Shown: in pieces, positions 7,881 to 15,910 of the stretch
Numbering within the stretch: the stretch's first letter is position 1
Layout: each line of letters begins with the position of its first letter
DNA from: Kumtagia sp964244725
GTDB lineage: Bacteria; Pseudomonadota; Alphaproteobacteria; Rhizobiales; Rhizobiaceae
Length of the DNA: 64,000 nucleotides
Reading direction: 5' to 3'
Assembly: GCA_964244725.1 (NCBI GenBank)
Contig: CAXTJQ010000015.1
Span: 36,682 to 100,681 of the forward strand
The notes under the pieces: model-generated
The model's input: the letters and a program-made list of their open reading frames with translations, nothing else
Databases searched by the model: none
Told to the model about the DNA's origin: nothing
Translations under genes and position numbers: made by a program

Positions 7881-8861
7881 ATGAAGAAGTTCATCAACGC
7901 CGTCGACGATGTCCTGGCCGAAAGCCTCGACGGGTTCGCACTGGCGCATGCCGATATCGTGGCGCTTGGCGGGGGGCGAAAATTCATTCGCCGCAGGTCT
8001 CTCAAGCCGGGCAAGGTCGCGCTGATCTCGGGCGGCGGCTCCGGCCACGAGCCGCTGCATGGCGGCTTCGTCGGCCATGGCATGCTGGACGCCGCCTGTC
8101 CCGGGCAAATCTTCACCTCGCCGACGCCCGACCAGATGATGGAGGCGGCGCAAGCCGTCGACACCGGCGCGGGCGTGCTGTTCATCGTCAAGAACTACGA
8201 AGGCGACGTGATGAATTTCGAGATGGCGGCGGAAATGACCGACGGCAGCCTGAGCGTCGTGGTCAACGACGATGTCGCCGTTGAAGACTCGCTCTACACG
8301 ACGGGCCGACGCGGCGTCGCCGGCACGCTGGTGGTGGAGAAGATCGTCGGCGCCGCGGCCGAGGAGGGCGTGGCGCTCGCCCACCTGAAGGCGCTCGGCG
8401 ACCGGGTCAACAAGGCGACGCGCTCGATGGGCGTGGCGCTATCTTCCTGCACCGTGCCGGCCGCGGGCAAGCCGAATTTCGAGATCGGCGACGACGAGAT
8501 GGAATTCGGCGTCGGCATCCATGGCGAGCCGGGCCGCCGCCGCGCCAGTCGCGCCTCCGCCAATGCGATCGCCGCGGAAATCTGCGACGCGATCACCGGC
8601 GATTTCGGCGCGGCGGCGACAGGGCGCGCGCTGCTGTTCGTCAACGGTTTCGGCGGTACGCCGTCGAGCGAACTTTATCTGATGTACAACAGTGCGCGGC
8701 AAATCCTCGAAGCGCAGGGCGTCGTGGTCGCGCGCTCTCTTGTCGGCCCGCATGTGACCTCGCTGGACATGGCCGGCTGCTCGATCACGCTGACCATGCT
8801 CGACGAGGACCTCATGCGCTACTGGGACGCGCCCGTGCATACCGCCGCGCTGCGCTGGTGA
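7881..8861 (+). CDS. dhaK: Dihydroxyacetone kinase subunit DhaK
   Basis: This 326-residue subunit binds dihydroxyacetone covalently as a hemiaminal on a histidine and receives phosphate from DhaL-ADP/ATP. Active-site residues are visible: H56 in GGGSGHEP, D109 in NYEGD, and the substrate-binding histidine H214 in GVGIHGEPG. It ends in the family motif WDAPVHTAALRW, so it is complete. The product is dihydroxyacetone phosphate, which enters glycolysis. It is unusual that dhaK is last, separated from dhaL and dhaM by the HPr, enzyme I and unknown genes. An AGGAG-like site (CAGGAGCATTTC) precedes ATG 7881. Confidence 0.96.
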   Translation: MKKFINAVDDVLAESLDGFALAHADIVALGGGRKFIRRRSLKPGKVALISGGGSGHEPLHGGFVGHGMLDAACPGQIFTSPTPDQMMEAAQAVDTGAGVLFIVKNYEGDVMNFEMAAEMTDGSLSVVVNDDVAVEDSLYTTGRRGVAGTLVVEKIVGAAAEEGVALAHLKALGDRVNKATRSMGVALSSCTVPAAGKPNFEIGDDEMEFGVGIHGEPGRRRASRASANAIAAEICDAITGDFGAAATGRALLFVNGFGGTPSSELYLMYNSARQILEAQGVVVARSLVGPHVTSLDMAGCSITLTMLDEDLMRYWDAPVHTAALRW

Positions 8862-8998
8862 CGTTAACGGCCGCCGGTCCAGGGCTAGCGCTCCCGGAAG
8901 GCGGACACTTCGTTTCGCCGACGCATCTGCAACCGGCTTGGTGTTCAAGGCGTAGCCCGGTATGGAAGCGCGAACCTTTTTTCGCAGGAGCATCGGGC

Positions 8999-10342
8999 TT
9001 GGCGCCAGCACCATTCGATCCCGCACCGCTGCTGCAGGCCTTTGGCGAGCGGCAGGCCACCGTGGCGGTGATCGGGCTGGGCTATGTCGGACTGCCACTG
9101 CTCAAGGCGATCGTGGCGGCAGGCTTCGAAGGGATCGGCGTCGACATCGACCCGGAAAAGATCCGCAAGCTCGAGGCCGGCCAGTCCTATATCGCGCATA
9201 TCGACGCCGGTTTCTTCGTCGAGCGGATCGCGGCGGGCCGCCTGGCGTGCACGACCGATTTCGCCGGGCTCGGCAAGGCGGACGCCATCATCATCTGCGT
9301 GCCGACGCCGCTGACCAAACAGCGCGAGCCCGACCTGTCCTTCGTCCTCAATACCGCCAAGGCGATCGCCGCGCATTTGCGCGCCGGGCAATTGGTGGTG
9401 CTCGAATCCACGACCTATCCCGGCACCACCAAGGAATTGATGGTTCCGGCGCTGGAGGCAGGCGGGCTCCGATGCGGAACCGATTTCTTCGCGGCCTTCA
9501 GCCCGGAGCGCGAGGACCCCGGCAATCGCGAATACGGCACGCAGTCGATCCCGAAGGTAGTCGGCGGCATGGACGAGACGTCGCTCGCGCTGGCGCTCGC
9601 GCTCTACGACCAGATCGTCGTCAAGACCGTGCCGGTTTCGTCGGCGGCGACGGCCGAGGCGGTCAAGATCACCGAAAACATCTTCCGGGCCGTCAACATC
9701 GCGCTGGTCAACGAACTGAAGCTGATCTTCGAGGCGATGGATATCGACATCTGGGAGGTGATCGAGGCGGCCAGGACCAAGCCTTTCGGCTACATGCCTT
9801 TCTATCCAGGCCCCGGCCTCGGCGGCCACTGCATCCCGATCGATCCGTTCTACCTGAGCTGGAAGGCGCGCGAATTCGACATGGCGACGCGGCTGGTCGA
9901 GGTCGCTGGCCAAATCAATACGGCGATGCCGGCGCATGTGGTCACCGTCTGCGCCCACGCGCTCAACGCCCGCTTCGCGCGCGGCCTCAACGGCGCGATG
10001 GTGCTTCTGGTAGGGCTCGCCTACAAGAAGAACGTCGGCGACATTCGCGAAAGCCCGGGCCTGAAACTGATCAAGCTTCTTGAGGCGCACGGCGCGGCGG
10101 TCGATTTCCACGACCCGCATGTGCCGGTCATCACGATGACGCGCGAGCATGCCGATGTCGCCGGGCGCATGTCGGTGCCTGGGACTGCTGAGACGTTCCG
10201 ATCCTACGATCTCGCGCTGATCGCCACGGATCACGACGGCGTCGACTATGCCGCCCTCGTCGAGGCCTGTCCGCTTGTGATCGACACGCGCAACGCCTGC
10301 GCGCGGCACGGGATAAACTCACCCAAGGTGGTCAAGGCGTAG
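8999..10342 (+). CDS. Nucleotide sugar dehydrogenase (UDP-N-acetylglucosamine 6-dehydrogenase, WbpA type)
   Basis: This 447-residue cytoplasmic enzyme oxidises C6 of a UDP-hexose or UDP-HexNAc to the uronate with two NAD. The Rossmann motif VIGLGYVGLPLL is near residues 23-34. The catalytic cysteine is about C278 in GPGLGGHCIPIDPFYL. The segment PTPLTKQREPDLSFV and that Cys motif are typical of the WbpA/WecC branch acting on N-acetylated sugars. The start is TTG 8999, placed 8 bases after an AGGAG (8986-8990); no ATG fits. The aminotransferase next door fits a WbpA/WbpE-like route to a diaminouronic sugar. The exact substrate is not certain. Confidence 0.88.
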   Translation: MAPAPFDPAPLLQAFGERQATVAVIGLGYVGLPLLKAIVAAGFEGIGVDIDPEKIRKLEAGQSYIAHIDAGFFVERIAAGRLACTTDFAGLGKADAIIICVPTPLTKQREPDLSFVLNTAKAIAAHLRAGQLVVLESTTYPGTTKELMVPALEAGGLRCGTDFFAAFSPEREDPGNREYGTQSIPKVVGGMDETSLALALALYDQIVVKTVPVSSAATAEAVKITENIFRAVNIALVNELKLIFEAMDIDIWEVIEAARTKPFGYMPFYPGPGLGGHCIPIDPFYLSWKAREFDMATRLVEVAGQINTAMPAHVVTVCAHALNARFARGLNGAMVLLVGLAYKKNVGDIRESPGLKLIKLLEAHGAAVDFHDPHVPVITMTREHADVAGRMSVPGTAETFRSYDLALIATDHDGVDYAALVEACPLVIDTRNACARHGINSPKVVKA

Positions 10343-10480
10343 TCCTTCGGCTGATGCGAAATTGCGCGTAACAAACCGTGACGGGCGGGCTTTTGACTTG
10401 GCCCGGCCTTCGGCGATAGGAACGCGCCGATCGAGCGCCTGGCGATGGCCCGAGGCAAAACGAATCGTGGACCCTACCTC

Positions 10481-11617
10481 ATGAGAGACAAGCCGATCCG
10501 CTTCATCGACCTCGCCGCGCAGCAGGAGCGCATCAAGCCGAAGGTCGACGCCGCGATCCAGCGCGTGTTGGCGCATGGCGCCTATGTGATGGGCCCGGAG
10601 GTCGGCGTCTTCGAAAAGGGCTTGTCGGCGTTCTGCGGTGCGAAACATTCGATCGGCTGCTCGAACGGCACCGACGCGCTGACTCTTTGCCTGATGGCGA
10701 AGGGCGTGACGGTGGGTCATGCGGTGTTCTGCCCCAGTTTCACCTTCGCGGCGACGGCTGCGGTGATCGCGCGGATCGGCGCGACGCCCTATTTTGTCGA
10801 CATCTTCGAGGATACGTTCAACATCGATCCGGCCAGCCTGAAGCTCGGCATTTCCCAAGCGAAAAAGGACGGGATGACCGTCTCGGGGGTGGTGGCGGTC
10901 GATCTTTTCGGGCAGCCGGCCGACTATGAGGCGATCGAACCGATCGTAGCGGCGGAGGGCATGTGGCTCATCTGCGACGCCGCGCAGGGCTTCGGCGCCA
11001 GCTATCGCGGTCGCAAGGTCGGCGCGATCGGACAGATGACCACGACCAGCTTTTTTCCGGCCAAACCGCTCGGCGCCTATGGCGATGGGGGCGCGGTGTT
11101 CGTCGAGGACGACGAGACGGCGGCCGTCGTCCGCTCGCTCATCGTGCACGGCCAGGGCGCGGACAAATACGACAATGTCCGCATCGGAATGACCGGCCGC
11201 CTCGATACGCTGCAAGCGGCGATCCTGATCGAGAAGCTGGCGATTTTTTCAGACGAGATCGACGCGCGCAACCGCGTCGCCGAGGCCTATGCCGACGGGC
11301 TTAGCGATGTCGCGATCGTGCCGATCGTGCTGGACGGCTGCGTCTCGACTTGGGCGCAGTACACGATCCGCGCGCCGGGCAGGGACCGCGCCGCGATTCT
11401 GTCTTCGCTGAAGGACAAGGGCGTGCCGACGGCGGTCTACTACCCCAAGCCGCTGCACCGGCAGACGGCCTACAAGCATTTCCCGCTTGCCGGGAATGGC
11501 CTCCCTGTCAGCGAACGCGTCGCGCAGGATGTATTTTCGCTGCCGATGCACCCGTATTTGGAAGCGGAGGATCAGGCGTATATCATTGAGTCTGTAAGGG
11601 AGGCTGTAGCGGATTGA
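10481..11617 (+). CDS. DegT/DnrJ/EryC1 sugar aminotransferase (WbpE-like)
   Basis: This 378-residue PLP enzyme transaminates a keto group of a nucleotide sugar. It begins with the family's RFIDLAAQQERIK motif. The PLP lysine is about K195 in TTSFFPAKPLGAYGDGG, preceded by the CDAAQGFGA aspartate. ATG 10481 is preferred over an in-frame ATG 10445 because the family starts near MRDKPIRFIDL. The dehydrogenase upstream (8999-10342) makes a 3-keto uronic acid transaminase of WbpE type likely. No matching oxidase/acetyltransferase pair (WbpB/WbpD) was found in the window. Confidence 0.88.
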   Translation: MRDKPIRFIDLAAQQERIKPKVDAAIQRVLAHGAYVMGPEVGVFEKGLSAFCGAKHSIGCSNGTDALTLCLMAKGVTVGHAVFCPSFTFAATAAVIARIGATPYFVDIFEDTFNIDPASLKLGISQAKKDGMTVSGVVAVDLFGQPADYEAIEPIVAAEGMWLICDAAQGFGASYRGRKVGAIGQMTTTSFFPAKPLGAYGDGGAVFVEDDETAAVVRSLIVHGQGADKYDNVRIGMTGRLDTLQAAILIEKLAIFSDEIDARNRVAEAYADGLSDVAIVPIVLDGCVSTWAQYTIRAPGRDRAAILSSLKDKGVPTAVYYPKPLHRQTAYKHFPLAGNGLPVSERVAQDVFSLPMHPYLEAEDQAYIIESVREAVAD

Positions 11618-11671
11618 TCGGAGCCTTCCGATCACCCCAAATCGGGCGGTAACCTAACTCGCGAGATCAGC

Positions 11672-11923
11672 ATGAGCATCACCGCTGAACTTGACGATAC
11701 GTTGGAAAAACGATTGCGGAGCTTGTCGCCTCCGGTCGGTACAGTTTCAAAAGCGAAGTCCTGCGCGAGGGTGTCCGACTGCTTCAGATCCGTGAGGCTC
11801 AAATGGAGCGTCTGGACGCGGCTATTTCCGTGGCGTGGCAGACGCAGACGCCTGAAGAGTTGAAGATGCCGAGGCTTTCTTGACCGGCTGGACGAAAAAT
11901 ACAAGCGTATGGCAAGTGAATGA
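11672..11923 (+). pseudogene. parD-type antitoxin pseudogene (several frameshifts and a stop)
   Basis: Translating in shifting frames gives a complete ParD/CopG-like antitoxin: MSITAELDDTLEKR (frame of 11672), then ELVASGRYSFKSEVLREGVR and LLQ.REAQMERLDAAISV, then VADADA-stop-RVEDAEAF, then DRLDEKYKRMASE ending at TGA 11921-11923. The joins are explained by single-base losses near 11713-11716, near 11831-11836 and near 11878-11881, plus an in-frame TGA where Gly is expected. No intact frame remains. The order antitoxin then toxin with an ATGA overlap is typical of parDE, so this is a decayed module. Confidence 0.85.
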
Positions 11924-12202
11924 AGCTTGTTGTAACCGATGAAGCGCGAGCTGATGTGGCCGCAATTTCCGACTATATCTCTTTCGAGAACCCGCGCGCG
12001 GCGCGACGGGTTGTGGCCCGGTTCAGACAGGATTTCCCTGGAAATCGAGACCGTCCGTGTGCCAATGCCGGTTTCAAGGAACAAGGATATCCGGCGCAAG
12101 ATAAGCGGTAGATATCCGATTCTGTAGCGCGTCGGCGACAATCTCGTCGAGATCGTTCGCGTCTTGAATGGAGCACGAGATTACGGTTCGCTCCTTGATT
12201 GA
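11920..12202 (+). pseudogene. parE-type toxin pseudogene (frameshift and nonsense)
   Basis: The frame at 11920 reads MKLVVTDEARADVAAISDYI then ENPRAARRVVARFRQ, a clear RelE/ParE toxin start. Around 12028-12040 the homology moves to the next frame, which reads PVSRNKDIRRKISGRYPIL and then TAG at about 12125-12127 where Tyr is normal. After it comes RVGDNLVEIVRVLNGARDYG and a final TGA at 12200-12202. So at least one frameshift and one nonsense change separate it from an active toxin. Its partner at 11672-11923 is broken as well. Confidence 0.85.
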
Positions 12203-12228
12203 GGATCGACGTTGACGTCGCTCCCGCC

Positions 12229-14058
12229 TCAAGCTGCTCCGACCACCTTCGCCGATTTCTCGAAGCGCTTGCGCTCGTTGGGGTCGAGGTAGAGCTTACG
12301 CAGGCGGATGGTCTTCGGCGTCACCTCGACCAGTTCGTCGTCCTGGATCCAGGCAAGCGCGCGCTCCAGCGTCATGCGGATTGGCGGCGTCAGCTTGACC
12401 GCCTCGTCCTTGCCGGCGGCGCGGATGTTGGTGAGCTTCTTGCCCTTCAGCACGTTGACCTCGAGGTCGTTGTCGCGCGAGTGGATGCCGATGATCATAC
12501 CCTGGTAGACCTTGACGCCGGCCTCGATGACCATCGGCCCGCGATCCTCGAGATTCCACATCGCGAACGCGACCGATTCGCCGGAATCGTTGGAGATCAG
12601 CACGCCGTTCGACCGCTGCGGGATGTCGCCCTTGTAGGGTTCGTAGGCATGGAACAGCCGGTTCATGACGGCGGTGCCGCGCGTGTCGGTCAAGAGTTCC
12701 GACTGGTAGCCGATCAGACCGCGCGTCGGCGCATGGAAGACGATGCGCTGACGGTTGCCGCCCGAAGGCCGCAGCTCGACCATGTCGGCCTTGCGTTCCG
12801 ACATTTTCTGCACGACGACGCCGGAATGCTCCTCGTCGACGTCGATGACGACTTCCTCGATCGGCTCCAGCATCTCGCCGTTCTCGGCCTTCTGCATGAC
12901 GACGCGCGGGCGAGACACCGCGATCTCGAAACCCTCGCGGCGCATCGTCTCGATCAGCACGGCGAGCTGCAACTCGCCGCGGCCCGACACGAAAAAGGAG
13001 TCTTTTTCCGTCGATTCCTCGATCTTGAGCGCGACGTTGCCTTCCGCCTCGCGCAACAGGCGGTCGCGGATGACCCGGCTGGTGACCTTGTCGCCCTCGG
13101 TGCCGGCGAGCGGGCTGTCGTTGACGATGAACGACATGGTGACCGTCGGCGGATCGATCGGCTGCGCATGCAACGGCTCAGTCACCGCCGGGTCGCAGAA
13201 CGTGTCGGCCACCGTGCCTTTTGAAAGGCCCGCGATGGCGACGATGTCGCCGGCCTGGGCCTCGTCGATCGGCTGGCGCTCGAGGCCGCGGAAGGCGAGG
13301 ATCTTGGAGATGCGTCCGGTCTCGACCAGGGAGCCGTCATTGGCCAAAACCTTGACCGGCATGTTGGATTTTACCATCCCGGACTCGATGCGGCCGGTGA
13401 TGATGCGGCCGAGGAAGGGATTGGCTTCGAGCAACGTGCCGATCATGCGGAACGGGCCGGGATGAACCGCCGGCTCGGGCACATGCTCGATGATCAGATC
13501 GAACAACGGCGCAAGCTGTGCATCCTTCGGTCCTTCCGGGTTCTCGGAAACCCAGCCGTCGCGGCCCGACCCGTAGAGGATCGGAAAGTCGAGCTGCTCG
13601 TCGGTCGCGTCTAGGGCGGCGAAGAGGTCGAACACCTCGTTGACGACCTCGACGTGGCGGGCGTCGGGGCGGTCGATCTTGTTGATCACGACGATCGGCC
13701 TGAGGCCGACCTTGAGCGCCTTGCCGACGACGAACTTGGTCTGCGGCATCGGACCTTCTGCCGCATCGACCAGCACGATCGCCGAATCCACCATCGACAG
13801 GATACGCTCGACCTCGCCGCCAAAATCGGCGTGGCCGGGGGTGTCGACGATGTTGATGCGATAGTCCTTCCAGTCGACCGAGGTCGCCTTGGCCAGGATC
13901 GTGATGCCGCGTTCCTTCTCGAGATCGTTGGAGTCCATCGCGCGCTCGGCGACGCGCTGGTTCTCGCGGAACGATCCGGCCTGTCGGAGGAGCTGGTCGA
14001 CGAGCGTCGTCTTGCCATGGTCGACGTGCGCGATGATCGCGATATTGCGGATTTTCAT
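12229..14058 (-). CDS. typA: Ribosome-associated translational GTPase TypA/BipA
   Basis: This 609-residue GTPase is of the elongation-factor type and acts on ribosomes, with roles in ribosome assembly and stress or cold adaptation. The G1 motif is AHVDHGKTT near residues 9-17, G3 is DTPGHADF, and G4 is NKIDR. EF-G-like domains III and V and the TypA-specific C-terminal domain follow (LRKLYLDPNERKRFEKS near the end). The start at 14058 (MKIRNIAIIAHVDHGK) is the family start; the frame is open a further 14 codons upstream. Length matches the family (about 605-610). It is convergent with the parDE remnant. Confidence 0.96.
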   Translation of the reverse strand: MKIRNIAIIAHVDHGKTTLVDQLLRQAGSFRENQRVAERAMDSNDLEKERGITILAKATSVDWKDYRINIVDTPGHADFGGEVERILSMVDSAIVLVDAAEGPMPQTKFVVGKALKVGLRPIVVINKIDRPDARHVEVVNEVFDLFAALDATDEQLDFPILYGSGRDGWVSENPEGPKDAQLAPLFDLIIEHVPEPAVHPGPFRMIGTLLEANPFLGRIITGRIESGMVKSNMPVKVLANDGSLVETGRISKILAFRGLERQPIDEAQAGDIVAIAGLSKGTVADTFCDPAVTEPLHAQPIDPPTVTMSFIVNDSPLAGTEGDKVTSRVIRDRLLREAEGNVALKIEESTEKDSFFVSGRGELQLAVLIETMRREGFEIAVSRPRVVMQKAENGEMLEPIEEVVIDVDEEHSGVVVQKMSERKADMVELRPSGGNRQRIVFHAPTRGLIGYQSELLTDTRGTAVMNRLFHAYEPYKGDIPQRSNGVLISNDSGESVAFAMWNLEDRGPMVIEAGVKVYQGMIIGIHSRDNDLEVNVLKGKKLTNIRAAGKDEAVKLTPPIRMTLERALAWIQDDELVEVTPKTIRLRKLYLDPNERKRFEKSAKVVGAA

Positions 14059-14131
14059 TCTTTTTACTCGGGAGGGATGCGGAGCGCCAAGCGCGTGCAC
14101 CGCGTTTCATTGCGCGGGCTCATAGTGGATT

Positions 14132-14147
14132 TTTCGCAACTGCGAAA
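14132..14147. promoter_or_regulatory. Short perfect inverted repeat upstream of typA
   Basis: TTTCGCA, two bases, then TGCGAAA forms a perfect 7-bp inverted repeat about 75 bases upstream of the typA start. It could be an operator or part of a transcript end. No known regulator site is recognised, and the assignment is tentative. Confidence 0.3.
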
Positions 14148-14156
14148 GGCCAAAGC

Positions 14157-14187
14157 GATTCCCGCCATGCGGCGCATGGCGGGAATC
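14157..14187 (-). terminator. 14-bp perfect stem-loop between phoD and typA
   Basis: The arm GATTCCCGCCATGC at 14157-14170 pairs perfectly with 14174-14187 around a GGC loop. It lies 22 bases downstream of the phoD stop on the minus strand and is followed in that direction by a short pyrimidine-rich stretch. It is most likely the phoD transcription terminator. The lack of a clean T-tract leaves some doubt. Confidence 0.65.
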
Positions 14188-14209
14188 CCAAGACAGCGGG
14201 TCTGTCGGT

Positions 14210-15787
14210 TCAGGCGGCGCGAACCGGATCGAGCGTGATCTTATAGAGCTCGTTGTCGTCGCGATCCATCAGGCGGACCGTCAATTGTTCGGTCGCGCCT
14301 TCGATATCGACCAGGCCGAAGAACTGAAGGCCGGCCGACGGCGGAAGGTTCTGGCCCTGTTCGGCGCTCGGAGCCTTGATGAATTTCAGCTCGGGGCCGA
14401 ACGTCATGTCGAGATCATTGGGACCGAACGTACCCGAGTGCAGCGGCCCCGAGACGAATTCCCAGAACGGGTCGAAGTCCTGGAACTGCGCCTTATCGGG
14501 ATTGTAGTGGTGGGCCGCGGTGTAGTGCACGTCGGCCGTCAGCCAGACCGTGTTGTCGATGCCGGCTGTCTTGATGTGGCGCAGCAGGTCGGCGATTTCG
14601 AGCTCGCGTCCTTTCGCCGGGCCGTTGTCGCCATTGCTCACCGCCTCCGCGCCGACCTTCTTGGCGCCATCGTTCCACACCACCACGCCGAGCGGCATGT
14701 CGGCCGCGATGATCTTCCAGGTCGCGTTCGAGTTCGACAGTTCGCGCTTCAGCCACTTTACCTGCTGCTCGCCGAGGATGCGCGACCTTGGGGTCGTGAC
14801 ATCCTCCATGTCCGGACCGTTGGGACCGCGATAGGAACGCATGTCGAGGAAGAACACGTCGAGCAGCGGTCCGTGCGAGATCTTGCGGTAGACGCGACCC
14901 GGCTCGGCAGGTTCATAGCGGATCGTCGTCATTTCCTGGAAAGCGCGCGCCGCGCGGGCGGCCAGCACGCGGATCGATTTTTCCGCGTAGCGGTCGTCGG
15001 CCGCCAGGTCCTTGGAGTCGGACCAGTTGTTGGTCACTTCATGGTCGTCCCATTGATAGTGGGTCGGGCAGATCGCGCTGAGCGCGAGCACGTTCCTGTC
15101 CAACAGATTGTATTTCCACTGTCCGCGGTATTCGTCCAACGTTTCGGCGACCTTGCGCTTCTCGTCGACGAGCACGACATTCTTCCATTTGCCGCCGCCG
15201 GGAAGATCGACCTCGTCCTTCATGATGCCGTCGGCATAGATCGTGTCGCCCGAATGCAGGAAGAAGTCGGGCGTGTGCCTGGCGATCGTCGCATAGGTCT
15301 TCATGCCGGTTTCGTCAATGCCCCAGCCTTGTCCGGCGGTATCGCCCGACCACGCGAAGCGGATGTCGCGCTTCGACGAGGGCGCCGTCCTGAAACGCCC
15401 GACGATGGGCTCAGACACGACATTGACGTCAGCCAGATCGGCCGCGGTCATCCGGTAGAAGATGTCCTGGTCGGCGGCGAGGTCGGTCAGCAGGCGCTTG
15501 ACGGTGAAATCGCTGGCGGGAGAGGTATCGAGCGGCGCAAGGCGGGTCGCCTTGGCGAAGTTTTCCGTCGTGGACACCTCGAACATGACGCGTGACGGAC
15601 GATCGGTGCGGGTCCAGATCATTCCACCGGTCGCGTCGACATCGCCGGACTGGACGCCGTGTGTGAAGACGGGGCGAGAGGCGGCGCGCGAATAGGCCGG
15701 CATGGCGAGGCCCGACAGCCCGAGGAGGCCTGCCGCCCCTGTGCTTGCCAGAAGAGTGCGGCGCGTGATCTTTGGAAGAGTGTTCAT
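14210..15787 (-). CDS. phoD: Tat-exported PhoD-type alkaline phosphatase/phosphodiesterase
   Basis: This 525-residue metallo-phosphoesterase releases phosphate from organic phosphomono- and diesters outside the cytoplasm. The N-terminus has a twin-arginine signal (TRRTLLAS, then a hydrophobic stretch, cleavage region near YSRAA at about residues 33-37). The PhoD N-terminal domain (HGVQSGDVDATG) and the metallophosphatase core follow (FLHSGDTIYADG, YQWDDHEVTNNW, LTADVHYTAAHHYNP). ATG 15787 has a GGAG site just upstream (CCGGAGCCAGCC). A degenerate Pho-box-like repeat lies at 15848-15866, which would fit control by the phoB gene of this window. Confidence 0.92.
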   Translation of the reverse strand: MNTLPKITRRTLLASTGAAGLLGLSGLAMPAYSRAASRPVFTHGVQSGDVDATGGMIWTRTDRPSRVMFEVSTTENFAKATRLAPLDTSPASDFTVKRLLTDLAADQDIFYRMTAADLADVNVVSEPIVGRFRTAPSSKRDIRFAWSGDTAGQGWGIDETGMKTYATIARHTPDFFLHSGDTIYADGIMKDEVDLPGGGKWKNVVLVDEKRKVAETLDEYRGQWKYNLLDRNVLALSAICPTHYQWDDHEVTNNWSDSKDLAADDRYAEKSIRVLAARAARAFQEMTTIRYEPAEPGRVYRKISHGPLLDVFFLDMRSYRGPNGPDMEDVTTPRSRILGEQQVKWLKRELSNSNATWKIIAADMPLGVVVWNDGAKKVGAEAVSNGDNGPAKGRELEIADLLRHIKTAGIDNTVWLTADVHYTAAHHYNPDKAQFQDFDPFWEFVSGPLHSGTFGPNDLDMTFGPELKFIKAPSAEQGQNLPPSAGLQFFGLVDIEGATEQLTVRLMDRDDNELYKITLDPVRAA

Positions 15788-15847
15788 GGCTGGCTCCGGA
15801 GTTGGCTGGTGACGGCTTCGAAGGTTCCACGCGCGACATTGCAGCCG

Positions 15848-15866
15848 CTTGTCAGTTTCATGAAGC
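15848..15866 (-). promoter_or_regulatory. Candidate Pho box upstream of phoD
   Basis: On the minus strand GCTTCAT, four bases, CTGACAA resembles two 7-bp half-sites of the Pho box (CTGTCAT-N4-CTGTCAT) with 9 of 14 matches. It lies about 60 bases before the phoD start. The match is weak and rests partly on the gene's function. Confidence 0.35.
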
Positions 15867-15910
15867 TTTACTGACACACCGCATTTGACCTCAACGACGC
15901 GCCGTCAACC

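Noticed and set aside
8962..10083. 373-codon frame overlapping the nucleotide sugar dehydrogenase
   Set aside because: It is the +1 shadow of the dehydrogenase, with Arg/Gly-rich nonsense sequence.
12199..13465. Long plus-strand open frames opposite typA (341 and 236 codons)
   Set aside because: They lie antisense to a clear TypA gene and have the arginine-rich, low-meaning composition of GC-rich shadow frames.
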